Source: Papaver somniferum
Taxonomy: Eukaryota; Streptophyta; Magnoliopsida; Ranunculales; Papaveraceae
Reading direction: 5' to 3'
Length of the DNA: 64,000 nucleotides
Assembly: GCF_003573695.1 (NCBI RefSeq)
Contig: NC_039364.1
Span: 231,176,784-231,240,783 of the forward strand
Below, piece by piece: positions 24,922 through 36,308 of this stretch (positions are counted from its first letter, which is position 1; every line of letters starts with the position of its first letter). The notes beneath the pieces are model-generated. The model was not told the origin of the DNA. It was given only the letters and a program-made list of their open reading frames with translations, and did no database searches. The position numbers and the translations under genes were made by a program.

Positions 24922-25530
24922 AAAAACAAAATCAAATAGGCTTGTCTGTTAGTGGCAGATAGGTATTAAAAGTCTTCACCGAGGTTGAAGCAAATCTTAA
25001 GCTGTAAAGGACGTCAGCTAAGAGAATCAAGTGTGTAGAATGTTGCGAAATTCAAGAGACGTAAGGAACACGACTATCAATGATTTTCTTAGAGGATTAA
25101 TTCCGTCTTAACAACATTTTAGTTAAAGTATGATGATAGGCTAATATCTATAACAGTTTAATACAGTGTGGTGTTCAAAGCTAGACGAGGACCTGTGGTT
25201 TTTCTGCCAGTGCAACTTTCATCGTTAACAAAAATCTGGCGTCTTGTGTTCTTGTTTTCCATGTTATATTGTTTTCCTTTATAATAGAAGTATCATAAGT
25301 AGATATTGCAAGTCTCTTACTTGTTAGAATTCAGATCTTATTCGGTTCAGGTACATACTAGATTGATATTGGATATTGATTTATGAGATCGTCTAAGAAC
25401 TCTTTTACACAATTAGGTACTCACACCTTTAGTCTATACATATTGATTGCGGAAGACAATGATAAAAACTTATACAGTTTTCTTCAAACATATTTACAGT
25501 TGACCTGCTTGTGATCGTATTATTAGGTTT
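24922..25530 (+). repeat. LTR 3'-part fragment, plus orientation
   Basis: It shares aaatcaaataggct-ctgttag and the following block with the inverse of 17466-17560. It then shows the conserved cagtgtggtgttcaa and cgttaacaaaaat blocks. The LTR start is absent. Confidence 0.5.
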
Positions 25531-25697
25531 TCTCCATACAGGTTTCTGAATAAAAAAAGTTGGTGGTGTACTTTGTTCCCTATTCTTTTCAAGTTGACTT
25601 TAGTAACCAAATCAAGGGACTTCGATTTTTGGAACTAAACTTGACAATCAAACTTGATATATATCAACACTTGGTGGTTTCAACCGAGCAGTGCTCT
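25531..25697 (-). repeat. LTR start fragment, minus orientation
   Basis: It ends at 25697 with the inverse of the family's first bases (gtttcaaccgagcagtgctct). Only about 170 bp of similarity is seen. Confidence 0.45.
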
Positions 25698-25869
25698 ATA
25701 GTAGTTCGATGTAACAACTACTTGGTAGTTGGAATCTTGCCCAATCTATCGGTGTGGAAATAACTCGGTCTCGGTTGAATTATAAGGGGGGAGGCATATT
25801 TCACTTTTAGGATCACTCACTTTGGAGTAACACCCGGATTTGGTTTAAGTGCAATTTAATACATGTTTT

Positions 25870-26065
25870 TAGGGCTCTATCATAGGATAAAAATTCATTG
25901 GGCAAATTATGTGAAGTTTATATCCACAATTTAATTCAGATACTCGCATATCTATCGAGAGGTAATGTTGTAGCGGATTTATTAGAGAAGTGGGGAGCTT
26001 ATCCGACTCTCAATGTTGGAATGAGTCGTCATATTTTATTCGTTCATCTACCGTTTGAGGCAGAC
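25870..26065 (+). pseudogene. LINE RNase H C-terminus, 5' piece (interrupted by a retrotransposon)
   Basis: One frame reads ...LAYLSRGNVVADLLEKWGAY..., matching the HxxREGNxVADxLAKWGA motif of LINE-associated RNase H domains, with the catalytic-type Asp kept. The frame runs on to Ala-Asp at 26065, exactly where a 10-kb LTR element inserted. It resumes in frame after the element at 36127. Upstream, stops appear by about 25885, so only the C-terminal tail survives. Confidence 0.65.
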
Positions 26066-29000
26066 TGATCGCTGTCGTATGCGTCAAAAATAATATTACT
26101 TTCTCACAACTTAAAATATATAATATAGCAAGGGTAAGAAAGGATCGTTCCCAAAGAGAGGATCTAGGTTGTCAAGTTTTTTCGGTTTCCTATATAAACA
26201 AGGGGGGATTTTCTGATTTTTAAGTAAAGGAAAATAAACTAAAATCAAATAATGAAATAAACAAGCAAATCAATAAGATGAAGATATTGGTCAAGGATTA
26301 GTTTTCATTCACAAACATGAATTTGTAACAATAACTAGAATTGATATTTAATCTCAATTTTTATCAAAAGTCCTAGGATACCTTGATCGCAAGAATATCC
26401 CGCTAATTTCCTCTTGTCATCAACAAACACATTAAAAGATGCGAATGTGAATTCTACCTAGAAAGCAACCTAAAGTGTAAAAGCACAATTAAGTTTAACT
26501 CCCTAAGAGCACTAAGTTCTATGAAATAAGACTAATCAATACAAACGAACGTGTAAAAGCACTAATCCGTTTTAACAAAGGTTATGATCCACTTGTGGCT
26601 ACTAGGATGTATCACTACAAGCAATACTCACAATTATGTTACTAGCAATCAGGAATTATCACTTTTGCGTATAATAACCTTAATCTAGCAATAGAGATGA
26701 AAACTAATTCAACCGATTCGCGACTCGACTAAACATGCATTCAAATCATATAACAATATTAAAAGTGAATCATAATCAACAAAATATGGAGACAAAACTA
26801 ATTCATTGCATAAATATCATGATTGGGATTCCAACTTATTCCTTAACCAAAATAGAGTTATCTAATCATATCCATGGAGTTCATAAACAAGAAGAAATAA
26901 GACGATCATGTTCAAAAACCTAGGATAAAAGTAGTAGAAAAAGATAAAAAGATCCCCTTTTATATATTTTCTTCTTTCTCCAAATTCAGGCCATATCACC
27001 CACAATTCTTGGCTAGCCCGCCGAAGCAAAGACTGAGCTTGTCTAGCCCATAATCACGACCACAATTTAGGCCTTAATCAGAGCCCATTAAGCCCATAAC
27101 TTGTTAGGATTGTCAGTTGTGCGAAACTGACAAGCTAATTCAGCCTTCCACCTTCACTAGGAAATGGCATAATTCACTTTCCTTCCCTGCAAGTCTTTAC
27201 ATTCACATCACAAATCAAGCATTCATTCTTGCACAACCTTATCTCAGCACCAAAGCTGCACGACTAATATCAACCAACAGCAAACCTCACTACTTCAATT
27301 CTGCTCAAATCAACACACAGACCTTGACAAACCACCACCGTTCTTCTCATCTGCATTTCCATTCTGCTCCATTTCCACTAGCAGCCGTAACTTTAACCAC
27401 CTGAAGCAACATTTCTTGCAGCACCCTTTCACTGCTCTAGAACTTCCCTTGGCAGCAACCAACCACCATTCAGTTCAAGCGCCACCAGCTTCTACTCAGA
27501 TTGCAAAACTGCTCCCATTCTCTATCTGATCAAAGTAACAACAACAGCATCAACATTACGTCTTCTTAAGCACCAGTTCTCAGCACAACCTGCACTTCTG
27601 CAACACAGCCAAGGTGCCAGCCTATTTCAGATCCTTGTCTTCCCTGAATTAAGATTAAAATCCATATCAAGATAACCCAGCTTCTCAACCACCATCGACC
27701 ACCATTCTGACACTGTAGTACCACCAATAAACACTTCCACTTCTTAATCAAAACCCATTGTCACCTGCAATTTCAATAGCAGCTGCGGCATCAATTCAGT
27801 CAACACACAACACCAAAAACTCCATCTCTTTGTGCTCAGCTGCAACAGCACCATCTCAGCTTCTTTCTTAGCTCTGTCAGTTCAAACCCATGCTACCACT
27901 TCATCGCAGCACTTGCATATCCACCTGCAGCTATAGCTTCATGCCAAATCCATGCCATCTTCTCAGTTCCCTTGTTCTGCACCACCAACAACTCCACATT
28001 GAGCTCAAACCTGTCCTAGACATACATCTAACACTTCAGATCAAACCTTCATGGCAATCATCACAATCTCTCAGTAGCAACACCAGAATCAAGTCAATAC
28101 TGCATCCATTAGCTCTAGTGCAACCACCACTATCTCTGTGGCTTCATCTGCAACTATTCAAACATCTCAGAGCCAACTCCACTCTCAGCAATTACAACTG
28201 CCACTGCAATTACAGAAACTACCATGAGCATAACCTGTTCATTCATCTCTTCTCTGGCATACGACCAACTGCACATAACTTGCAACAACCACCAGTTCAC
28301 AAATCCCATTTGACTGCATTACCATTTCGACCATCAGCAGCATAATTACAAACCCAATTTACTACAGACCCATTGAAACATCACCAGATTCATAGCAACG
28401 GATACACTAGCATCTCCTCCTTCCCTTTATAATATGAATGAAACCCAAATTTGAGTCATACCCATTAATTATCTCACCACAGACTTCAATTTCTCTCTTC
28501 AGCTCAACCCCATTCTTGAATTACATGAGTATCAGAAATCCATCTCAATAACAGCTTCAGATCCATGATTTTCCGGCCATCAAATACCCTTATCGACAGA
28601 CAAATTCCTCTTTCTTTAGTACAGCAGCAACAACTTCACCTCTAACCCTAAAATCGTCTCAATTCAGACCTCAACTCAGAAACCAGTGATCAACAGCTGC
28701 CACCATCTTCAATTCCTTCTTCTCCATTAATGGAATCGCCTGCTCCTCCTCCCAATTTTGTAAACAACCCATCTTTTTCATCTCATTAACAGTGACCACC
28801 TCTTTCCTCTCAGATTTACAGCAGCTCAGGTGAGAAGAAAGAAATGAAAGGAAAAAAAAAATGTCCTCTCTCGAATCGGGAGTTCCTGTATAGAAATGGA
28901 ACAGGATTTAGGTACCCAGTGTTCCATTAAGGGCCACCATGAAGTTATTTGGCTTGTCGGTTTGAGAGAACCGACAGCCTAGTTCTTTGTGCAACTATAA

Positions 29001-29249
29001 GTTCTGTGAGGCTGACAGTTTAATTCCTGCATAACTCATCTTGCACGACCTGACATGTTCCAAATATCGCGTGTGAATTGACCTTTTGGCCTTTTCGCTC
29101 CAATTAGCTATTTTCTCCTTTTTTTGCTCATAATGACTCCATTGCACCTAATAAACTCAAATTCACACATAAGATACATAATTCACAAGAAAACTCGCAA
29201 AGAAAGCATAAACAATAGATAAATATCAAGGTGTTTTAAACACCTATCA
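26066..29249 (-). repeat. 3' LTR of the non-autonomous element
   Basis: 3184 bp. On the minus strand it starts TGATAGGTGTTTAAAAC and ends at 26066 with CGATCA. Plus-strand open frames inside it recur in the other LTR and are shadows. It is 15 bases longer than its partner, partly through a small indel near 27427. Confidence 0.9.
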
Positions 29250-31337
29250 AATTCTCCCACACTTAGACTTTGCTAGTCCTCGAGAAAATCAAACAAAATA
29301 ATTCTAAAACATACATACAACTCCGTGTCGTCGAGGCTACGGTCACACTTAACATGTATAACAAGCCTTTGAACCCCTAGGTGTCCCTAGTGGACGAGTT
29401 ATAGTCTCGTGAAGGTTTACTAGAGATATACCCACAAAACCCACTTTACCAACTTACTAATTCTCCGAAATGATATCATCCAACACGCTAAGAAGACATA
29501 GAAATTATGCACATTAGAAATAAGAAGTTAGACACATAAATGAACACAATCTCATCCTTAAAAGTTGAGAGAGAAATAACCATCCCTTATCGAAAGAAAT
29601 TCGGGTTCGGAGTAATCGAAAGTCTCGACTCTACCTCACAAGAAAGGGTTTTATGAAGTTGCTCTCAATAATAAATAACTTTTTTATGGGTCACACATGT
29701 GTCCAGGTAGGAAGGAAGAGAGAATCCTGCGACACCTTGAATTGTGGGAAGACAAAAACCCTCCGAATTGTTTTGAAAAACCCACATCTTTTATTCATTT
29801 TTGAAAACCCATTTTTCTGACGATCTCTAAGAAAGGAAATCAACCACTTAACGAAGGTGGGAATATGCTTACTTACCTCGTTATCCGTTCAACGTGCAGC
29901 TAGCACCACTCTCACAGCATCCATAGAAACGTCTTCGGTCTTCAACTGTCGATGATAATTCTTGAACTTCGTAAAATCTTGACAATGTGATTCTTTCCTC
30001 TAATTCCTTGTTGCTTGAAACTTCATTATGGATATTTCTTCTTCCATTGGCTTTATTGAAAGAACAAAACTAAAAACAAACCAAAATGATACAAACCCAA
30101 AATATAATACAAAAGATTTTTCTTGTTTTTTTTTTATTGAGACAAGAAAAATAAAACAAATAAAAAAAAACAAAAAAATAGTAAAACGAATAATAAACCT
30201 AATAAAATTTTCTCTTGTCTCTTTTTTCTCTTTTTTTTTTCTTTTTTTCTTCATTTTTTTTTTGACAAGGGACTTAGCATAAAATGACCATGTCCCAAGT
30301 TTTTTTTTTTTTTTGGAACAAGAGAAAATAATATACAAATATAATAAAAAAAATGCAAGTACAAAGGCCATGGTGTAAGTACTTTACCGTTTGATTCTTC
30401 ACAACTTGTATGTCTCGATATCATAAACTCGTTGAACTCTCATCTTGATAATCTTCGCTCTTGTACATAAAGTCTTCAACTTGTAAAAATTCTTCTCCTT
30501 GTCTTGTTGCTTTACTTGAATCTGAAATCTGCTCATTTCTGTACTGTTGCTTGTAAACCTTGAACGTCTTCAACTTTCCTTCGAATTTGTGATGCTCCTC
30601 TTGTTGATGATGATGGTGTTTATATGGACCTGTTGGTGTAGAGAGATAAAGTGGATGGTGCTAACTGCGAACAAGATTACAAGTGGTATGTAAGTTAGCA
30701 ATTCGATGTCACCATTCATGATTGATAAAATAGCACTCAAGAGATCAAAATAGTGCTTCTATTGGTGGGAGGTTGGGTATCTCACCATTCTACCCGGAGT
30801 TTATGTACGGTGACACACACTCTAAAAGCACAAATTTAGACAGGTACAAAGAAGTGAAGGTCGGTGCCTCTCATGATGTAACATGGGTAGTCTCCACTAT
30901 AGGGGATCACAAATCTAATACCGAATTCAATCTGCACCTCATTTGCCACTGGCATGGTTAAATCCAACTTTAACTCTCATACAAGTAAGAAACCTGATCA
31001 TGTTCTCTGTCATCTCTAAGTTCAGTCACTCTTATGAGAATTTCGATGTAATCTTAGCGACATGTATACTATGTGACTCTAAACTAACTACAAGTTGGAG
31101 TTCTTTTATTCACTAATTTACATAAAAGTTGAAAAAAAAATGAAAAATTTACAATGCAAATGCTTAACCACTCCCCCACACTTAAACTTTACATTGTCCT
31201 CAATGTAAATTGAATCGTCCAAAGAAAGTCAAGGTGTGAAATCATATAATGATATGCGACAAGAAATTAGAAAAAGTAAATACGAGACAAGAAAAAGCTA
31301 AAAACAAGACAAGAAATAAATACAAGACAAGAAATAC
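29250..31337 (-). other. Non-coding 3' internal region and polypurine tract
   Basis: The minus strand reads AGTGTGGGAGAATT directly before the 3' LTR, a good polypurine tract. The rest has no supported ORF. It includes long A/T runs at 30120-30345, whose lysine- or phenylalanine-rich frames are low-complexity artefacts. Confidence 0.65.
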
Positions 31338-31634
31338 TCATCCTATGGGTTGCCTCCCATTTAGCGCTTGGTTTAAAGTCGTCGACCCGACTTGCAAGAC
31401 GAATTCCCCATAGACCAATAATCTGAAAAGTTGGGGATCCTTCCATGTAACCTGTTTTGCAAATAGTAACTTCACACAAACATTAGTATAATAAAGCAAA
31501 AGTGAAGCTATAGCCCAATAGAAGTTTACCCCACACTTATTCTTGTCCACACTTGGAAGTGTATAAAGAACATAAAATTCAGGAACTTCTATGGTTTCTT
31601 CTATGCAAACATTCATAATATGAGAATCAAATGT
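31338..31634 (-). pseudogene. Second ORF in the same frame after the stop of the main ORF
   Basis: Reading on past the TAA at 31637-31635 in the same frame gives 98 more codons. They contain MNVCIEETIEVPEFYVLYTL and VNFYWAIASLLLYYTNV, and end in VGSTTLNQALNGRQPIG, which lies over the conserved non-coding gcgctaaatgggaggcaacc block. It may be a former C-terminal extension, readthrough product, or non-coding sequence that is open by chance. I cannot tell which. Confidence 0.35.
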
Positions 31635-32819
31635 TTATAATGGTGGAAATCGAGAAACAAAGTCATTCAACAATATTCTCGAAGCACATACATTCAAACC
31701 AACAAGAGGTAAAGGAGAAGAAACAACATGCAAAGGGTTAGACAAACCTTGCACAATCTCTTGTATCACATAATCCTCTTCATCCTTGAAAAACTCAAGT
31801 GAATTACTCACCTCTTTTATATCATGGTCCTCTATCAAACCTTGCAACCATTCTTCATCCGTTTCTACCTTAACTAAAGTCTCGGCATTAACATCATCAT
31901 TATAATCATTTGCAAGATCAATTAGGTCTTCCACAATATTGGTCATAACGGTCACATTCTCAACATATTCGTCATCATTAGGCTCAAACTCTTTTGCGGC
32001 TGCAAATTTCGCTATAAGGAACTTTTTTAGAAGACTCAAAAATGCATCATCCTCAAGCTCCACCCTTTGAGTAGGCTCTTGATCATTATTAAGATCAATG
32101 CTTGAGGAATCTACACAAGTGTCATCATAGTCCTTTTCATCTTCATCTTGATCCCAGAATTCCATTGTACACCTTTGGGTAATGTCACCATGAGTTGCTT
32201 CAAACGACGTATCTTCATAATCATCGTCAATTTCATAGCTAACATAAGATTGGTTGTCGCTGAATTTAGTGTTGCTAACCTCAAACTCATCCTTTTGATT
32301 AGGCGAATGATCATTATTAAGATCAAGAGTTGAGTTAGCTACACAATTATCAACGAAAGTCCCCAAAGGTTGGCCCTTTTCAACATTAGCATCAATCAAA
32401 TATTCATCACACACCACAGGCACATTAGAATAATTATTGCTTTGAAAACAAAATTCTTCTTCATACCTTTCTTCCTTGTATTCATCAATGCTTCTTCGTA
32501 AGATAGCCATACCTTCACGAAGTTCTTGGAGTTGCTCGTTTGTAGCCTCTTTATCTTTTTGAAACTCTTGTCGTAAAAAGTTGGAAAAGTTGTCTAACAA
32601 GTTAGAGACTTGTTGTTCACGAGCATAAGAATCCTCCAATCCTTGTGGTTGTTCACACACATACCCGCCATAAGGTTGTTGAGGAAAACCATAAGGATCC
32701 ATGGAATATTGGTCATAGCCAATGAATTGGTTTTGATTATACCCTTGGAATTGTTGGAAGTTGTCATGTTGTTGAGATTGTTGGAAACCGTATCCATTGT
32801 TCCAATATGCTCCATCCAT
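31635..32819 (-). CDS. Acidic gag-like protein of the non-autonomous element
   Basis: 394 residues from the ATG at 32819; the frame is open a little further up but only from a TTG. Residues 1-58 are rich in Gln, Asn, Tyr and Gly (prion-like). Residues about 66-122 are a heptad-like, charged helix, likely coiled coil (NFLRQEFQKDKEATNEQLQE). The rest is very acidic and holds a repeated block with DLNND at residues 158-181 and 235-258. Athila/Tat gag proteins have a Gln/Tyr-rich linker followed by a short coiled coil, so this may be the C-terminal part of such a gag with an added acidic tail. That is inference. There is no zinc knuckle and no enzyme domain. An acceptor-like TTTCAG lies 17 bases upstream of the ATG, so the leader may be spliced. 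The open frame over 1.2 kb in a young element argues for recent constraint. Confidence 0.65.
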   Translation of the reverse strand: MDGAYWNNGYGFQQSQQHDNFQQFQGYNQNQFIGYDQYSMDPYGFPQQPYGGYVCEQPQGLEDSYAREQQVSNLLDNFSNFLRQEFQKDKEATNEQLQELREGMAILRRSIDEYKEERYEEEFCFQSNNYSNVPVVCDEYLIDANVEKGQPLGTFVDNCVANSTLDLNNDHSPNQKDEFEVSNTKFSDNQSYVSYEIDDDYEDTSFEATHGDITQRCTMEFWDQDEDEKDYDDTCVDSSSIDLNNDQEPTQRVELEDDAFLSLLKKFLIAKFAAAKEFEPNDDEYVENVTVMTNIVEDLIDLANDYNDDVNAETLVKVETDEEWLQGLIEDHDIKEVSNSLEFFKDEEDYVIQEIVQGLSNPLHVVSSPLPLVGLNVCASRILLNDFVSRFPPL

Positions 32820-32929
32820 AAGAAATAAGTACCTGAAACATGATTCTAAAAACAAGGTTAAAAACCAGAAAATAAAACAAAACTAAAAACAAGAAAATAA
32901 GAAACCAAAAACAAGTGACAACCGCTGCC

Positions 32930-32947
32930 TCCTCGGCAGCGGCGCCA
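32930..32947 (-). other. Primer binding site (Asp-tRNA type)
   Basis: The minus strand reads TGGCGCCGCTGCCGAGGA five bases after the 5' LTR end at 32953. This closely matches the TGGCGCCGTTGCCGGGGA form used by Athila/Tat elements. Confidence 0.85.
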
Positions 32948-32952
32948 AAATT

Positions 32953-35900
32953 TGATCGATGTCGTATGCGTCAAAAATAATATTACTTTCTCACAACTTA
33001 AAATATATAATATAGCAAGGGTAAGAAAGGATCGTTCCCACAGAGAGGATCTAGGTTGTCAAGTTGTTTCGGTTTCCTATATAAACAAGGGGGGATTTTC
33101 TGATTTTTAAGTAAAGGAAAATAAACTAAAATCAAATAATGAAATAAACAAGCAAATCAATAAGATGAAGATATTGGTCAAGGATTAGTTTTCATTCACA
33201 AAAATGAATTTGTAACAATAACTAGAATTGATATTTAATCTCAATTTTTATCAAAAGTCCCAGGATACCTTGATCGCAAGAATATCCCGCTAATTTCCTC
33301 TTGTCATCAACAAACACATTAAAAGATGCGAATGTGAATTCTACCTAGAAAGCAACCTAAAGTGTAAAAGCACAATTAAGTTTAACTCCCTAAGAGCACT
33401 AAGTTCTATGAAATAAGACTAATCAATACAAACGAACGTGTAAAAGCACTAATCCGTTTTAACAAAGGTTATGATCCACTTGTGGCTACTAGGATGTATC
33501 ACTACAAGCAATACTCACAATTATGCTACTTGCAATCAGGAATTATCACTTTTGCGTATAATAACCCTAATCTAGCAATAGAGATGAAAACTAATTCAAC
33601 CGATTCACGACTCGACTAAACATGCATTCAAATCATATAACAATATTAAAAGTGAATCATAATCAACAAAATATGGAGACAAAACTAATTCATTGCATAA
33701 ATATAATGATTGGGACTCCAACTTATTCCTTAACCAAAATAGAGTTATCTAATCATATCCATGAAGTTCATAAACAAGAAGAAGAAATAAGACTATCATG
33801 TTCAAAACCCTAGGATAAAAGTAGTAGAAGAAGATAAAAAGATCCCCTTTTATATATTTTCTTCTTTCTCCAAATTCAGGCCATATCACCCACAATTCTT
33901 GGCTAGCCCGCCGAAGCAAAGACTGAGCTTGTCTAGCCCATAATCACGACCACAATTTAGGCCTTAATCAGAGCCCATTAAGCCCATAACTTGTTAGGCT
34001 TGTCAGTTGTGCGAAACTCACAAGCTAATTCAGCCTTCTACCTTCACTAGGAAATGGCATAATTCACTTTCCTTCTCTGCAAGTCTTTACATTCACATCA
34101 CAAATCAAGCATTCATTCTTGCACAACCTTATCTCAGCACCAAAGCTGCACGACTAATATCAACCAACAACAAACTCACTACTTCAATTCTGCTCAAATC
34201 AACACACAGACCTTGACAAACCACCACCGTTCTTCTCATATGCATTTCCATTCTGCTCCATTTCCACTAGCAGCCGTAACTTTAACCACCTGAAGCAACA
34301 TTTCTTGCAGCACCCACTGCTCTAGAACTTCCCTTGGCAGCAACCAACCACCATTCAGTTCAAGCGCCACCAGCTTCTACTCAGATTGCAAAACTGCTCC
34401 CATTCTCTATCTGATCAAAGTAACAACAACAGCATCAACATTACATCTTCTTAAGCACCAGTTCTCAGCACAACCTGCACTTCTGCAACACAGCCAAGGT
34501 GCCAGCCTATTTCAGATCCTTGTCTTCCCTGAATTAAGATTAAAATCCATATCAAGATAACCCAGCTTCTCAACCACCATCGACCACCATTCTGACACTG
34601 TAGTACCACCAATAAACACTTCCACTTCTTAATCAAAACCCATTGTCACCTGCAATTTCAATAGCAGCTGCGGCATCAATTCAGTCAACACACAACACCA
34701 AAAACTCCATCTCTTTGTGCTCAGCTGCAACAGCACCATCTCAACTTCTTTCTTAGCTCTGTCAGTTCAAACCCATGCTACCGCTTCATCTCAGTACTTG
34801 CATATCCACCTGCAGCTATAGCTTCATGCCAAATCCATGCCATCTTCTCAGTTCCCTTGTTCTGCACCACCAACAACTCCACATTGAGCTCAAACCTGTC
34901 CTAGACATACATCTAACACTTCAGATCAAACCTTCATGGCAATCATCACAATCTCTCAGTAGCAACACCGGAATCAAGTCAATACTGCATCCATTAGCTC
35001 TAGTGCAACCACCACTATCTCTGTGGCTTCATCTGCAACTATTCAAACATCTCAGAGCCAACTCCACTCTCAGCAATTATAACTGCCACTGCAATTACAT
35101 AAACTACCATGAGCATAACCTGTTCATTCATCTCTTCTCTGGCATACGACCAACTGCACATAACTTGCAACAACCACCAGTTCACAAATCCCATTTGACT
35201 GCATTACCATTTCGACCATCAGCAACATAATTACAAACCCAATTTACTGCAGACCCATTGAAACATCACCATATTCATAGCAACGGATACACTAGCATCT
35301 CCTCCTTCCCTTTATAATATGAATGAAACCCAAATTTGAGTCATACCCATTAATTATCTCACCACAGACTTCAATTTCTCTCTTCAGCTCAACCCCATTC
35401 TTGAATTACATGAGTATCAGAAATCCATCTCAATAACAACTTCAAATCCATGATTTTCCGGCCATCAAATACCCTTATCGACAGACAAATTCCTCCTTCT
35501 TTAGTACAGCAGCAACAACTTCATCTCTAACCCTAAAATCGTCTCAATTCAGACCTCAACTCAGAAACCATTGATCAACAGCTGCCACCATCTTCAATTC
35601 CTTCTTCTCCATTAATGGAATCGCCTTCTCCTCCCAATTTTGTAACCGACCCATCTTTTTCATCTCATTAACAGTGACCACCTCGTTCCTCTCAGATTTA
35701 CAGCATCTCAGGTGAGAAGAAAGAAATGAAAGGAAAGAAGAAAAATGTCCTCTCTCGAATCGGGAATTCCTGTATAGAAATGGAACATGACTTAGGCACA
35801 CAGTGTTCCATTAAGGGCCACCATGAAGTTATTTGGCTTGTCGGTTTGAGAAAACCGACAGCCTAGTTCTCTGTGCAACTGTAAGTTATGTTTAATTCCT

Positions 35901-36121
35901 GCATAACTCCTCTTGCACGACCTGACATGTTCTAAATATCTCGTGTGAATTGACCTTTTGGCCTTTTCACTCCAATTAGCTAATTTCTCCTTCTTTTGCT
36001 CATAATGACTCCATTTCACCTAATAAACTCAAATTCACTCATAAGATACATAATTCACAAGAAAATTCGCAAAGAAAGCATAAACAATAGATAAATATCA
36101 AGGTGTTTCAAACACCTATCA
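32953..36121 (-). repeat. 5' LTR of the non-autonomous element
   Basis: 3169 bp. On the minus strand it starts TGATAGGTGTTTGAAACACC at 36121 and ends CGATCA at 32953. It aligns along its full length with 26066-29249. Confidence 0.9.
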
Positions 36122-36126
36122 CAGAC

Positions 36127-36300
36127 CGAGTTTGTCTGCTTACCATTTTAGATTACTCGTGTCATACATTTTTCTCGTTTTTTTTTCCTCTCATCTTCTT
36201 TGTCTATTGTGGAGTTGCCCTTGTAGCTCTCATTATTTTTTCTTCCCCCATTTAATAAAATTTATTTGAAGAAAATAATACATATATATGTGTGTGTGTG
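36127..36300 (+). pseudogene. LINE RNase H C-terminus, 3' piece and tail
   Basis: After the second CAGAC the frame from 26065 continues (RVCLLTILDYSCHTFF...) for about 45 codons to a TAA near 36260. An AT-rich tail with ATATATATGTGTGTGTGTG follows (36281-36299). Restoring continuity across the 10-kb insertion shows that the LINE was there first. Confidence 0.6.
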
Positions 36301-36308
36301 ATAACTAC

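Larger units (their letters stand above)
26061..36126 (-). mobile_element. Complete non-autonomous LTR retrotransposon (10,056 bp plus target duplications)
   Basis: Target duplication CAGAC lies at 26061-26065 and again at 36122-36126. The LTRs are 26066-29249 and 32953-36121, about 98% identical by eye, which implies a recent insertion. On the minus strand the order is 5' LTR (36121 to 32953), primer site (32947-32930), one main ORF (32819-31635), about 2.1 kb without coding capacity, a polypurine tract (about 29260-29250) and the 3' LTR (29249-26066). There is no protease, reverse transcriptase, RNase H or integrase. The primer site and the stretch gcgctaaatgggaggcaacc downstream of the ORF are typical of Athila/Tat-type Gypsy elements. 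It is therefore best read as a large retrotransposon derivative that needs enzymes from a relative. Confidence 0.9.

Noticed and set aside
27117..28345. Open frames up to 151 codons on the plus strand, repeated at 34007-35230
   Set aside because: They lie inside the two LTRs of the 10-kb element, antisense to it. Composition is low-complexity (His/Ser/Leu-rich) with no domain, and duplication simply follows the LTRs.
30000..30371. Lysine/phenylalanine-rich frames on both strands
   Set aside because: They are caused by long A/T runs in the non-coding part of the retroelement.
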